Source of the DNA: CAZSNT01 sp964607765
Lineage (GTDB): Bacteria; Verrucomicrobiota; Lentisphaeria; Oligosphaerales; JABHEG01
Assembly: GCA_964607765.1 (NCBI GenBank)
Contig: CAZSNT010000041.1
Location: 1 to 60,876 of the forward strand
Reading direction: 5' to 3'
Length of the DNA: 60,876 nucleotides
The notes below the pieces were generated by a model that was not told the origin of the DNA, ran no database searches, and was given only the letters and a program-made list of their open reading frames with translations. Positions within the stretch are counted from its first letter, which is position 1. Each line of letters opens with the position of its first letter. Position numbers and translations under genes: made by a program. This document shows, in pieces, positions 44,578 through 52,121 of this stretch.

Positions 44578-46665
44578 TCACTGCCCGATCACGTACACGG
44601 GATCCTCGGAAAGGGCGATGGAACCTGCGTGCCTGACCGGATTGCCCATCAGGTCACGGACAGAGCTGATATCCGGCTCGACGTCGAGGGCGGCCGTTCC
44701 CTCACTGCACCAGGCGACGGTGACTTCCGGCCCATCCTCCCGGGCATAGCGCACCACGTGACGGTTGCCGTCCGCCTCGACCGGCGCGGCGCGCGCTCCG
44801 ACAGTCAGGCGGCTGAACACGCTGAGTGCCACGAAAGCCGGCTTGGGCGCGCAGTTGAAGCGTTGGTGCCGGATTATCCCGAAGTTGTTCTCGTTGTAGT
44901 CACGAGCCAGTCCGTCGTCTTTCAAGTCGTACCAGTAGACACGCTCCACCACGCCCGTTGAGGCGAGCAGCGCCATCGTGCGCACGATGTGCCGGGCCTG
45001 GGTCCGTTCATCCACGCCGCGCGGCCCCGTGTGCGTGGGCCATCCGATCTCGGTAACCCACGCTCTGCGCGGCCCGCCGTGGCGTCCGACCAGATCGGTG
45101 ACATGCAGGATCTCAGCCACCAACCCGGACTCCTCCGGCGAACGCGGGTACCGGTAGCTGTGTACGGAGAATGCGTCCATGACCTCCCCCGCGCCGTTCT
45201 CGAGCATGCCCTCGATGTTCTCAATGTGATGCGCACTGTGTTCGCCGCCGAGCCCGACCACGGTGGCGTCGGGCCGTGCCTGCCTGATCGCCGGATGCGC
45301 CGCTCTGAGCAGCTTGGCGTAAGCTTCCGGAGTGTTCTTGCCCGGTTTGCCGCGCATTCCGCAAGCCACGGTCCACTCGTTCCACACCTCGAACGCGTGG
45401 ACCGTGTTCCTGGTCTGTTCGCCCAGAGCAGCACAGTAGCGTGCATACGCCGCAACCGCCTCATCGGAGTTCGGGAAGCCGCCGTCGTCGTAGGCACGGT
45501 TGCCGTAATCGAAGATCAGCAGTGGACTGAGTCCCAGTTCCCGCGCACGTGCGGGAAAGGCGCCGCCGTAGTCGGGCATCACGTACTCGCCTTTCCGCGG
45601 CTCGAAGCCGCTCCACGAAATCTCGTCCCGGAACTCGGAGATCCCCGCTCGGACCAACAGCTCCATGCACGCCAGCGGATACGCGTTGTTGCGGAAGTGA
45701 CAGCATACGCCCACAAACGGGTTCCGCGCAGCAGGCTGGGCCGGCGGCAGCACGGCGAACCGGAACTGTCGCGCCTCTTCGACCGCCGCAGGGGTGAGCC
45801 GCTCGAACGTACACGCGTAGTATCCGTCCTTCGGCGGGCGCACGGCAACGACCGCGCCGTTCCTGCCATCCCCGATCCCCTTGGCGAGCACCTCACCCCA
45901 GTAGTCGCGCACGCTCCACTGGATCATGCAGGCAGGACCGAACGCGCGCAGCCGGACCTCCTCGCCCCGTGCGTAAATGTTGCCGAAACGTGCATCCAGT
46001 GCCTCGATCTTCAGCAGTTCCGGTTGCTTCCGGGGTTTGACAAAGGCAATGTCGTCAAGCCAGAATGTACCAGTCCCCACAAAATCCCTCTTGGGGCGGT
46101 CACCCACAATCGAGTGGAAGCGGCACGGGTAGTCGAGCTTGCCGTTCCCGTCGCCGCCCCAGTGCCCGCCTTTGCCGCCGAGATCAGCCGCCATGAAGGC
46201 CCAGTCGCCAGCGGCCAGCCGCGCCATATTGAACTGGTGCGTCTCGCCACTCTTGTCATTGACCCGGACCCGCATGCTCAGCGGCGTGCCGTCGCCTTTG
46301 ACCCACACACCGATGCCGAACCCCGATTTCTCGATCGGCGTGTCAGCACCCAGTTCCACGTATTCGAGCTTCTTCTTTCCCCCAAACCCGAAATCCACGC
46401 GCAACGCGCCCTGCCCGCCGTGCACCGAGTCCGCGACAACAGCAGCCTTCGAAGATGCCTGCTGACCACCGGCGAACGGAGTCCATCCCTGCATGCCCTG
46501 CTCGAAGTCCGCGATGCAGCTCAGCACCTCGAAACGCTCCTCGGGCGCCCGATCCACGCACGGACAGCGAACGGGGGACCATTCCGCTTCCCGGGCCCAC
46601 ACGGAACCGACGCACAGCAGCAGGATTCCCAGCCAAACCGACAGCACAGCATTGAGTCGCATCAT
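44578..46665 (-). CDS. Secreted clan GH-A glycoside hydrolase (GH39-like) with N-terminal carbohydrate-binding-like module
   Basis: Protein of 695 residues with a signal peptide (MMRLNAVLSVWLGILLLCVGSVWA). Residues about 45-210 form a jelly roll (CIADFEQGMQGWTPF...FWLDDIAFVKP). An Ig-like linker follows, then a TIM barrel at about 315-620. The acid/base is Glu430 in EVWNEW and the likely nucleophile Glu539 in VTEIGWPTH, the spacing expected for clan GH-A. AGGAGG lies upstream; the second ATG (46662) has slightly better spacing. The lipoprotein at 58442 is related over the barrel (YWYDLKDDGL here, YWYGFQDEGT there). It converges on the M28 gene with 69 bp between stops and diverges from the gene at 46887. 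The polysaccharide target is unknown. Confidence 0.83.
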   Translation of the reverse strand: MMRLNAVLSVWLGILLLCVGSVWAREAEWSPVRCPCVDRAPEERFEVLSCIADFEQGMQGWTPFAGGQQASSKAAVVADSVHGGQGALRVDFGFGGKKKLEYVELGADTPIEKSGFGIGVWVKGDGTPLSMRVRVNDKSGETHQFNMARLAAGDWAFMAADLGGKGGHWGGDGNGKLDYPCRFHSIVGDRPKRDFVGTGTFWLDDIAFVKPRKQPELLKIEALDARFGNIYARGEEVRLRAFGPACMIQWSVRDYWGEVLAKGIGDGRNGAVVAVRPPKDGYYACTFERLTPAAVEEARQFRFAVLPPAQPAARNPFVGVCCHFRNNAYPLACMELLVRAGISEFRDEISWSGFEPRKGEYVMPDYGGAFPARARELGLSPLLIFDYGNRAYDDGGFPNSDEAVAAYARYCAALGEQTRNTVHAFEVWNEWTVACGMRGKPGKNTPEAYAKLLRAAHPAIRQARPDATVVGLGGEHSAHHIENIEGMLENGAGEVMDAFSVHSYRYPRSPEESGLVAEILHVTDLVGRHGGPRRAWVTEIGWPTHTGPRGVDERTQARHIVRTMALLASTGVVERVYWYDLKDDGLARDYNENNFGIIRHQRFNCAPKPAFVALSVFSRLTVGARAAPVEADGNRHVVRYAREDGPEVTVAWCSEGTAALDVEPDISSVRDLMGNPVRHAGSIALSEDPVYVIGQ

Positions 46666-46886
46666 TTATCCTCCTTCGGGGGCCTGAACCAAGGGCACCG
46701 GTACATTGCTGCCACAAATCCGCCGCCGCAAGCGCACCGACCGGACGGCGGCCGGTTGCCTGTCGCCCACGTGCACGCAACAGCGGCAGGCTTTGCCCAA
46801 TCCGCCGCGTGCTGCGTTACAACCGGCCGTTGGGCTGTTACGGTAGACGAACGTGCAAAATCACCGGTCAGAGAAAGGACCTCAGC

Positions 46887-47675
46887 ATGCTCCCGACAGT
46901 TGATTTCTGCGGACTCAACCCGACGCGGCTCATCATCGGCGCCAATCCGTTCGGCGGATTCAGTCACCAGAACCAGGCCCGGAACGACGAGATGCGCTCT
47001 TACTACACGGTAGAGCGCATTCTCGAGACCTGGGAACGCGCTGAAGCGGCCGGGATCAACACGATGGTGACCAACAACGAAACGCCCCACGTGCTCGAAG
47101 CGGTCAAGCAGTACCTGAGCAGCGGCGGGCGTCTGCAGTGGATAGCGCAGCTGAGCATGAAGAAGTATGCAGGCGGCATGCCGGAAGCGATCGAGACGGC
47201 GGCCGAGATCGGCGCCAAGGCCGTCTACATCCACGGCGGCGTCATTGACGAAATGTATGACACCCAGGATGCCGACGCGGTCACGCAATGGATGGCTTGC
47301 GCCAAGTCGTGCGGCGTGCTGGCCGGCGTGGCCGGGCACTCCCCGGAGGCCCATGACTGGGTGAACAGCCTGGACGCCACCGACTTCCACGTGGTCTGCT
47401 TCTTCCGCTGCGGCAGCCTGCACCGTGGGCAAGGCCTGAAGTTCAAACTCCGCGACGTTGCGCCGGCGGTCGAGTGCATCCGACGCATCAGCAAGCCCTG
47501 CATCGGCTACAAAATCATGGGTGCGGGCCGCATCGATGCAACCATGGCGTTTGAGTATGCGTTCGAGAACATCAAGTCGACTGACGTGGTAAACGTGGGC
47601 ATGCACCGCGGCGACAAGGACGACATGGTCGAAGAGGATGTCCGCATAGTCAAGAATATCCTCGGCGCCGCCTGA
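46887..47675 (+). CDS. Conserved TIM-barrel-like protein of unknown function
   Basis: Protein of 262 residues, no signal peptide, probably cytoplasmic. The run of alternating strands and helices (TRLIIGANPFGGFS, INTMVTNNE, LQWIAQLS, AKAVYIHGG, VLAGVAGHS, DFHVVCFF, IGYKIMGAGR, DVVNVGMHRGD) fits a TIM barrel of aldo/keto-reductase-like shape. I see no nucleotide or cofactor motif that decides the function. GAAAGGAC precedes the start; the frame is open to 46809 but without a ribosome site. The 221-bp divergent spacer towards the GH39-like gene shows no clear promoter. Its position between glycosidase genes suggests a role in sugar metabolism, by inference only. Confidence 0.7.
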   Translation: MLPTVDFCGLNPTRLIIGANPFGGFSHQNQARNDEMRSYYTVERILETWERAEAAGINTMVTNNETPHVLEAVKQYLSSGGRLQWIAQLSMKKYAGGMPEAIETAAEIGAKAVYIHGGVIDEMYDTQDADAVTQWMACAKSCGVLAGVAGHSPEAHDWVNSLDATDFHVVCFFRCGSLHRGQGLKFKLRDVAPAVECIRRISKPCIGYKIMGAGRIDATMAFEYAFENIKSTDVVNVGMHRGDKDDMVEEDVRIVKNILGAA

Positions 47676-47677
47676 CA

Positions 47678-47746
47678 ACGGCTTGGACACCCGGGAACGG
47701 CGTCGAGCCAAGCCGTAGAACGACCCCCACGGCCTTGTGCCGTGGG
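47678..47746. repeat. REP-like double palindrome downstream of the TIM-barrel gene
   Basis: ACGGCTTGG (47678-47686) and CCAAGCCGT (47708-47716) are perfect inverted arms. Directly after comes GTAG and then CCCACGGC (47726-47733), loop CTTGT and GCCGTGGG (47739-47746), an 8-bp hairpin. The GTAG head before a hairpin is the same design as the element at 6449. It fills the gap before the DUF4832 gene and could act as a terminator. Confidence 0.7.
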
Positions 47747-47794
47747 TGAGCGAGATTGGTCCCGCAGACGAACCGCATCCCAGACAGGTGGAGT

Positions 47795-50065
47795 ATGACC
47801 GGATACACATCGCCGCCCCGTCGTTTTATGGCCGCAGCGCTTGCGTGGGGTCTCGCATTCGTCATCCACGCCGCGGAGGGGGAACGCATGCAGACCCGTC
47901 GATTCTCGGACAACGGCGCCGAACTCACGAACCCGGGCATGGGCTGGGCGCTGCACTACTACGACAATGTCCCGAAGAACTACGGGTCGCGCCTCGCCCC
48001 AAGTGACCTGCTTCCCGACTGGCCGGGCCTGAGCTTCATCTATCTGCGTATCCCGTGGTCGTACATCGAGCCGGAAGAAGGTGTGTTCAATTGGTCTGTC
48101 GTCGACACGCCCATGCAGCGGTTCCGGCCACGCGGCCTGCAGGCGTGTTTCCGGTTCTCTTGCTCAGAGAGCTGGATGGAGTATGCGACGCCTGAATGGG
48201 TCCGGAAAGCGGGCGCCAAGGGATACCGGTTCCGTCCGGGCAGGGGCATCACCCCGGACGGCCCGTTCTGGGAGCCGGACTTCGACGATCCCGTGTTCAT
48301 GGCCAAACTTGAAGCGTTCCTGACAGCCGCCGCGCACCGTTACGACGGGCACCCCGATGTCGCGTTCATCGACATCGGCTCATTCGGTGTCTGGGGCGAG
48401 GGACATACGTGGGCCAGTACGCGCAAAGCGTACCCGAACGCAACCATCCGCCGCCACATCGACCTGCACACCAAGCTGTTCTCGGAAACACGCATCGTGG
48501 GCATGGACGACTTCCTGTCGCGCCCCACGCCGCAGACTCCTCTGACTGACGGGGTCAACGAACGCGCGTTCGACGTGCAGCTTCCCATGGCGTGGCGCGG
48601 CCGCTCATTCACCGTCGCTGCCGGGCTTTGGCGGCCCCGCCGCAAGCAGCACAACGGGCGGTTGCTTCCCATGCATGGCCAGGATGATCGCCGGGTCGTG
48701 CTGGGTGTCCTTCACATTGCGGACGACGGCCGCACCCGTTTCGAGCCCGCCCGACCGCAGCTGCCCAACGCACTGACCGACGGTGCGGAGTTCGCAATCG
48801 CCTGCGCCGGCATTCGTCACGATTACGACGTACAGCCGCACTCGCTCAAAGTCCCGGTCAGGCTCCTTGCAGCCGGCGCTTACGCGGCTGGCTGCCAGCC
48901 GTTCCTGCACTTTCTCGATCCCGCGACCGGAGCTCAGGTATGCGTGTTCCGCGAAGAGAAGGAAGACGCAGAGCTGACGCGATACATGTCGGAGCGTGGC
49001 CTGGGAATCCGCGACGACAGCATTCTGGTGAGCGGCACGGGCTCGGGCTACTTCCACGCCGAGATGGGCCAGCAGTTCTGGCCTCAGGCGCCCGCTGTGA
49101 TCGAGAGCCAGCACTACGGGGGATCGGTCGCCCGCGGGCACTGGGGTGACGGGTCCGGCTTCCTGCAGGCGATCGAGGACTACCACGCCAGCTACGCGTC
49201 GATCCACTGGTGGCCGCACGAGTTCCTCGAGAAGAACCGTACCCTGGTGCGGCAAATCAACCTGCGCATCGGGTACCGGTTCCGCCTGACCGAATTCTCC
49301 TGGCGTGACGCCATCACGATGACGGACACATTCTCGGTCGCGTGGACCTGGCGCAACGCGGGCGTTGCGCCGCCCTACGTGGACTACTTCCCCACCGTCA
49401 CACTGAAAGACAAGCAGGGCGGGGTAGCCGCAGTCTGGGTCGACGACTCCCGGAATCTGCGCCGGTTGCCTGTCAGCCTTCACTCCCCACCCGCGATCCG
49501 GTCCGAGCGGGAGTTCCGCCTCCCCTACGGGCTCGGCGCCGGAGAATACACCGTGCACGTCTCAGTCGGCGATCGACTGGGGCGCCCTATTGTCGCGCTG
49601 CCCCTGGATGGCGGTGACGGAGCCAGGCGCTACGCTGCGGGCACGTGCCGGATCACGGGCGATTACGCGATCACAGCCGTGTCCGGGACCATCACGGACA
49701 GTGTTCTGGCGCTGCAGGCCGAATGGCTCCTGCGCCCGACGGTCGATGCCGGTGTCACCCCGTTCGTGCACGCCGATGTGGCCGGCAAAAGCGCCTGGAC
49801 CGGCGGGCTCCCGGACGATCATCCCCAACGTGCGGAGTTCGCACAGGCGGGTTCGGTGGCGACAAGTTTCTCCGTTCAGCTGCCGCAGATTCCCGCCGGT
49901 GGCTCATGCACCATCTTCGCCGGGCTCTGGCGTCCCGAACACATGGGCCGGTCGGATGAACGGCTGATCCCGGACAGGGGCGAGCAGGACCGCCGCGTGC
50001 GCCTGGGACAGGTGACACGCGACAGAAGCGGGACGCTGATCTTCACACCGACGTCCAGTGACTGA
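47795..50065 (+). CDS. Secreted DUF4832 (glycosidase-like) protein with two copies of an accessory module
   Basis: Protein of 756 residues with an N-terminal signal (RRFMAAALAWGLAFVIHAAEG). The barrel begins NPGMGWALHYYD and contains LSFIYLRIPWSYIEPEEGVFNW, a glycosidase-like start, and VAFIDIGSFGVWGEGH. DUF4832 features follow (VIESQHYGGS, INLRIGYRFRLTEF). Residues about 257-316 (FDVQLPMAWRGRSFTVAAGLWRP...) and about 689-752 (FSVQLPQIPAGGSCTIFAGLWRP...) are two copies of one module, the first inserted within the barrel region. AGGTGGAG precedes the start. It follows the TIM-barrel gene by 119 bp. Probably an extracytoplasmic glycan-acting protein; activity not established. Confidence 0.82.
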   Translation: MTGYTSPPRRFMAAALAWGLAFVIHAAEGERMQTRRFSDNGAELTNPGMGWALHYYDNVPKNYGSRLAPSDLLPDWPGLSFIYLRIPWSYIEPEEGVFNWSVVDTPMQRFRPRGLQACFRFSCSESWMEYATPEWVRKAGAKGYRFRPGRGITPDGPFWEPDFDDPVFMAKLEAFLTAAAHRYDGHPDVAFIDIGSFGVWGEGHTWASTRKAYPNATIRRHIDLHTKLFSETRIVGMDDFLSRPTPQTPLTDGVNERAFDVQLPMAWRGRSFTVAAGLWRPRRKQHNGRLLPMHGQDDRRVVLGVLHIADDGRTRFEPARPQLPNALTDGAEFAIACAGIRHDYDVQPHSLKVPVRLLAAGAYAAGCQPFLHFLDPATGAQVCVFREEKEDAELTRYMSERGLGIRDDSILVSGTGSGYFHAEMGQQFWPQAPAVIESQHYGGSVARGHWGDGSGFLQAIEDYHASYASIHWWPHEFLEKNRTLVRQINLRIGYRFRLTEFSWRDAITMTDTFSVAWTWRNAGVAPPYVDYFPTVTLKDKQGGVAAVWVDDSRNLRRLPVSLHSPPAIRSEREFRLPYGLGAGEYTVHVSVGDRLGRPIVALPLDGGDGARRYAAGTCRITGDYAITAVSGTITDSVLALQAEWLLRPTVDAGVTPFVHADVAGKSAWTGGLPDDHPQRAEFAQAGSVATSFSVQLPQIPAGGSCTIFAGLWRPEHMGRSDERLIPDRGEQDRRVRLGQVTRDRSGTLIFTPTSSD

Positions 50066-50100
50066 TCAACGGACGCACGTCAGCGCTCTGCCGGGCAACC

Positions 50101-50156
50101 GCCTCGTGAAAGCGCCGAGCGCCAGCTCGGCATCCGGGCCCGCCCACGTGAGGCGG
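50101..50156. terminator. Nested bidirectional hairpin between convergent genes
   Basis: CGCCTCGTG (50101-50109) pairs with CACGTGAGGCG (50146-50156) with a 2-base bulge, and inside it GCCGAGC (50115-50121), loop GCCA, GCTCGGC (50126-50132) forms a perfect 7-bp stem. It sits between the stops of the DUF4832 gene and hflX. There are no T-runs, but the position fits termination for both. Confidence 0.5.
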
Positions 50157-50195
50157 AGCCGAATCGGCGCTCGCGCTCCCACGAGGCGCGACAGA

Positions 50196-51584
50196 CTACG
50201 GATCGACTGAGCATGCCGCCTCAGCCTGACAGACCGCATCAAGTAGCGCGTGTTTGAGTTCGTCCAACCCCGCGCGGCGCTTTGCGGAGATCGCAAGAGC
50301 ATCGGGGTACGCGGCCTCGAGCTCGGGCAGCGCAGCGCGGCCGGTTGCCGTGTCCGTCTTATTCAGCACCAGCAGCCGCGGCTGGGCCTGCGCACCCACT
50401 TCCGCCAGCGCTTCGCTCACAACGCGCAAGTGCTCGGTCACGTACGCGTCGGACGCGTCTGCCACAATAACCAAGGCATCCGCCTCAGCTGCCTCCTCCA
50501 GTGTCGAACGGAACGATGCCACCAACCGGTGTGGCAAATGCCGTATGAAGCCCACGGTGTCCGACACGAGCACTTGCCGGTGATCAGCCAGGTGCACGAG
50601 CCGCGTGGTGGTGTCCAGCGTAGCGAAGAGCCGATCGTCCACGTACACGCCGGCGCGTGCCAGGGCGTTAAGCAGCGTTGACTTGCCCGCGTTCGTGTAA
50701 CCAACCAGACACACGCTGGGCGCCCTGCGATGGTCACGGGTCTTCCCCCGCCGGTCTCTGATCTTCGCGAGCTTGCCCTTCAGCAGTTTGATGCGCTGCC
50801 GCACGCTCGCCCGCCGCGTCTGCAACGGCGTCTCGCCCGGGCCGCGCATCCCGATTCCGGCACCGAACCGGGCCTGCCGCTGATCAGGCATGCGGTGCTG
50901 CATGTACTGCAGTTGGGCGAGCTCGACCTGCGCCTGGGCTTCCTCGGACTTCGCACGACGCGCAAAGATCTGCAGAATCAGCTCTGTACGGTCGACAACC
51001 TTGATGCCGAGCGCGCGGTCCAGGTTCCTGACCTGCGGCGGCGACAGGTCGTTGTCGAAGATGATCAGGTTCGCTTCCGTCTCCCGGCACAGCGTCTGGA
51101 TCTGCGCCAGTTTGCCTTTGCCCGCGAACAGAGCCGGGTCCGGCTTGCGCCGGGGCTGCGACAGGCTCCCCACGACCTCGGCGCCCGCCGTGTCCGCCAG
51201 GCGCGCCAGCTCGGCCAGGGAATCCTCCGCCACGGCGGCAGGCGTTCGCCCCACGATGACCTGGACCAGCACCGCGCGTTCGGGGCGCAGCCGCGACACG
51301 CGCTCGCGCTCGGAGCGGTCCAGCTCACGGCGGTCCTGCGGCCGCATGGCCCGGTAGGCTTGCGGACGCCGGCGCGACCCGCGGCGCGTGCGCTTGTGCA
51401 GTTGCTCCACAGTGGGCTCTTTGCGCCAGGCAGCGAAGCGCTGATGCAACTCCTCATTGTCGAATCCCGGGCATTGCCGGTGTTTCCGCCACTGCTCGCG
51501 CGGCTCCTCGTATATCCAGCAATGATCGCCAAGGTTCAGCTCGCACGCGTGGCATTTGGCAACAGGTTTGTGATGGCGTTTCAT
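50196..51584 (-). CDS. hflX: HflX-family ribosome-associated GTPase with N-terminal four-cysteine extension
   Basis: Protein of 462 residues. HflX binds the 50S subunit and splits stalled or stressed ribosomes. The HflX N-terminal domain is present (VQVIVGRTPAAVAEDSLAELARLA, DPALFAGKGKLAQI, FDNDLSPPQVRNLD). The G domain has G1 GYTNAGKS, G3 DTVGFI, G4 NKTD and G5 SAK. Ahead of it lie about 80 extra residues with Cys11, Cys14, Cys22 and Cys38 (CHACELNLGDHC, then WRKHRQCPGF) and a basic RTRRGSRRRP tail, a probable zinc-binding module. The start at 51584 has AGGGAGA upstream. The frame is open further to 51668 across three 12-bp repeats encoding DQEx, but without a ribosome site. It is convergent with the DUF4832 gene and apparently monocistronic. 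Confidence 0.92.
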   Translation of the reverse strand: MKRHHKPVAKCHACELNLGDHCWIYEEPREQWRKHRQCPGFDNEELHQRFAAWRKEPTVEQLHKRTRRGSRRRPQAYRAMRPQDRRELDRSERERVSRLRPERAVLVQVIVGRTPAAVAEDSLAELARLADTAGAEVVGSLSQPRRKPDPALFAGKGKLAQIQTLCRETEANLIIFDNDLSPPQVRNLDRALGIKVVDRTELILQIFARRAKSEEAQAQVELAQLQYMQHRMPDQRQARFGAGIGMRGPGETPLQTRRASVRQRIKLLKGKLAKIRDRRGKTRDHRRAPSVCLVGYTNAGKSTLLNALARAGVYVDDRLFATLDTTTRLVHLADHRQVLVSDTVGFIRHLPHRLVASFRSTLEEAAEADALVIVADASDAYVTEHLRVVSEALAEVGAQAQPRLLVLNKTDTATGRAALPELEAAYPDALAISAKRRAGLDELKHALLDAVCQAEAACSVDP

Positions 51585-51603
51585 GGGTCTGTTTCTCCCT
51601 GAC

Positions 51604-51650
51604 CGGGACTCCTGGTCCCGCTCCTGATCCTGCTCTTGATCCATCCGGAT
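51604..51650 (-). promoter_or_regulatory. Leader hairpin and 12-bp repeats just upstream of hflX
   Basis: On the minus strand CGGGAC, loop CAGGA, GTCCCG (51604-51620) lies about 20 bp upstream of the hflX start, next to its ribosome site. Further upstream are three imperfect 12-bp units (GGATCAAGAGCA type, about 51611-51646). Either these are leader elements or the protein starts earlier with DQEQ-DQER-DQES; the absence of a ribosome site favours the first. Confidence 0.45.
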
Positions 51651-51910
51651 CGCATCAACCGGACGCACGTGTGCCGCGCTCAGCTGTGCTCAACCCGCAA
51701 AGGGAATCCCGAGAAAGACGTTGGCAGGAGAACAGAAAAGGTCAGCTCACGACCGCCATGGCCCCCGGTCAGCACAGCACGCACGACGACAACACACCGC
51801 GTTGCACTCGCGCCCGGACGAACCGTGCGGCTCATTCCGGGTGAGACGGTGTCGCCTTGCTCAGGCTGTACTTACCGCTTCCTCACGTCCATGGCTCCTT
51901 CGTGTTGAGG

Positions 51911-51928
51911 GATGATGAGGACATCATC
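51911..51928. promoter_or_regulatory. Perfect inverted repeat, possible operator
   Basis: GATGATG and CATCATC, 7-bp arms separated by AGGA, lie just below a possible minus-strand promoter (51946-51974) and 78 bp above the -35 of the plus-strand promoter. The short gap suits a hairpin or a dimeric repressor site. Confidence 0.4.
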
Positions 51929-51945
51929 GACGCCCCATGTTCTTG

Positions 51946-51974
51946 ACAGTACCCTCGGGCACAGTCCGTGTCAA
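51946..51974 (-). promoter_or_regulatory. Possible minus-strand promoter towards hflX
   Basis: Read on the minus strand, TTGACA (51974-51969), a 17-bp spacer and TACTGT (51951-51946). The -35 is perfect, the -10 moderate. It would give an untranslated leader of about 350 bases. Confidence 0.3.
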
Positions 51975-52005
51975 ATGTCCTGCAGAGACCAAGCCCCGGG
52001 CTGCC

Positions 52006-52033
52006 TTGACTCCGAGCTTTCTGCCAGTATGCT
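52006..52033 (+). promoter_or_regulatory. Promoter of the PhoD-like phosphatase gene
   Basis: TTGACT (52006-52011), a 16-bp spacer and TATGCT (52028-52033) lie 88 bp before the start codon at 52122. Confidence 0.6.
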
Positions 52034-52121
52034 CACGGCTTGGAGTCGCGGGTAGCGCCGGGGACGTGTCCCGGAACAGCAGTTTCCCGTTCCTTCGCCC
52101 CGAACCGAAAGGAAACGATCC

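Larger units (their letters stand above)
51585..52121. other. 537-bp divergent intergenic region (hflX / PhoD-like gene)
   Basis: The region holds the hflX leader, a perfect inverted repeat GATGATG-AGGA-CATCATC at 51911-51928, a TTGACA...TGTCAA inverted pair (51943-51948 and 51969-51974) and the promoter at 52006. A 90-codon open frame at 51636-51908 has no ribosome site or recognisable composition and is not called. I see no tRNA or known structured RNA. Confidence 0.6.

Noticed and set aside
51636..51908. 90-codon open frame in the hflX/phosphatase spacer
   Set aside because: No ribosome site, no hydrophobic core pattern, overlaps the hflX leader.
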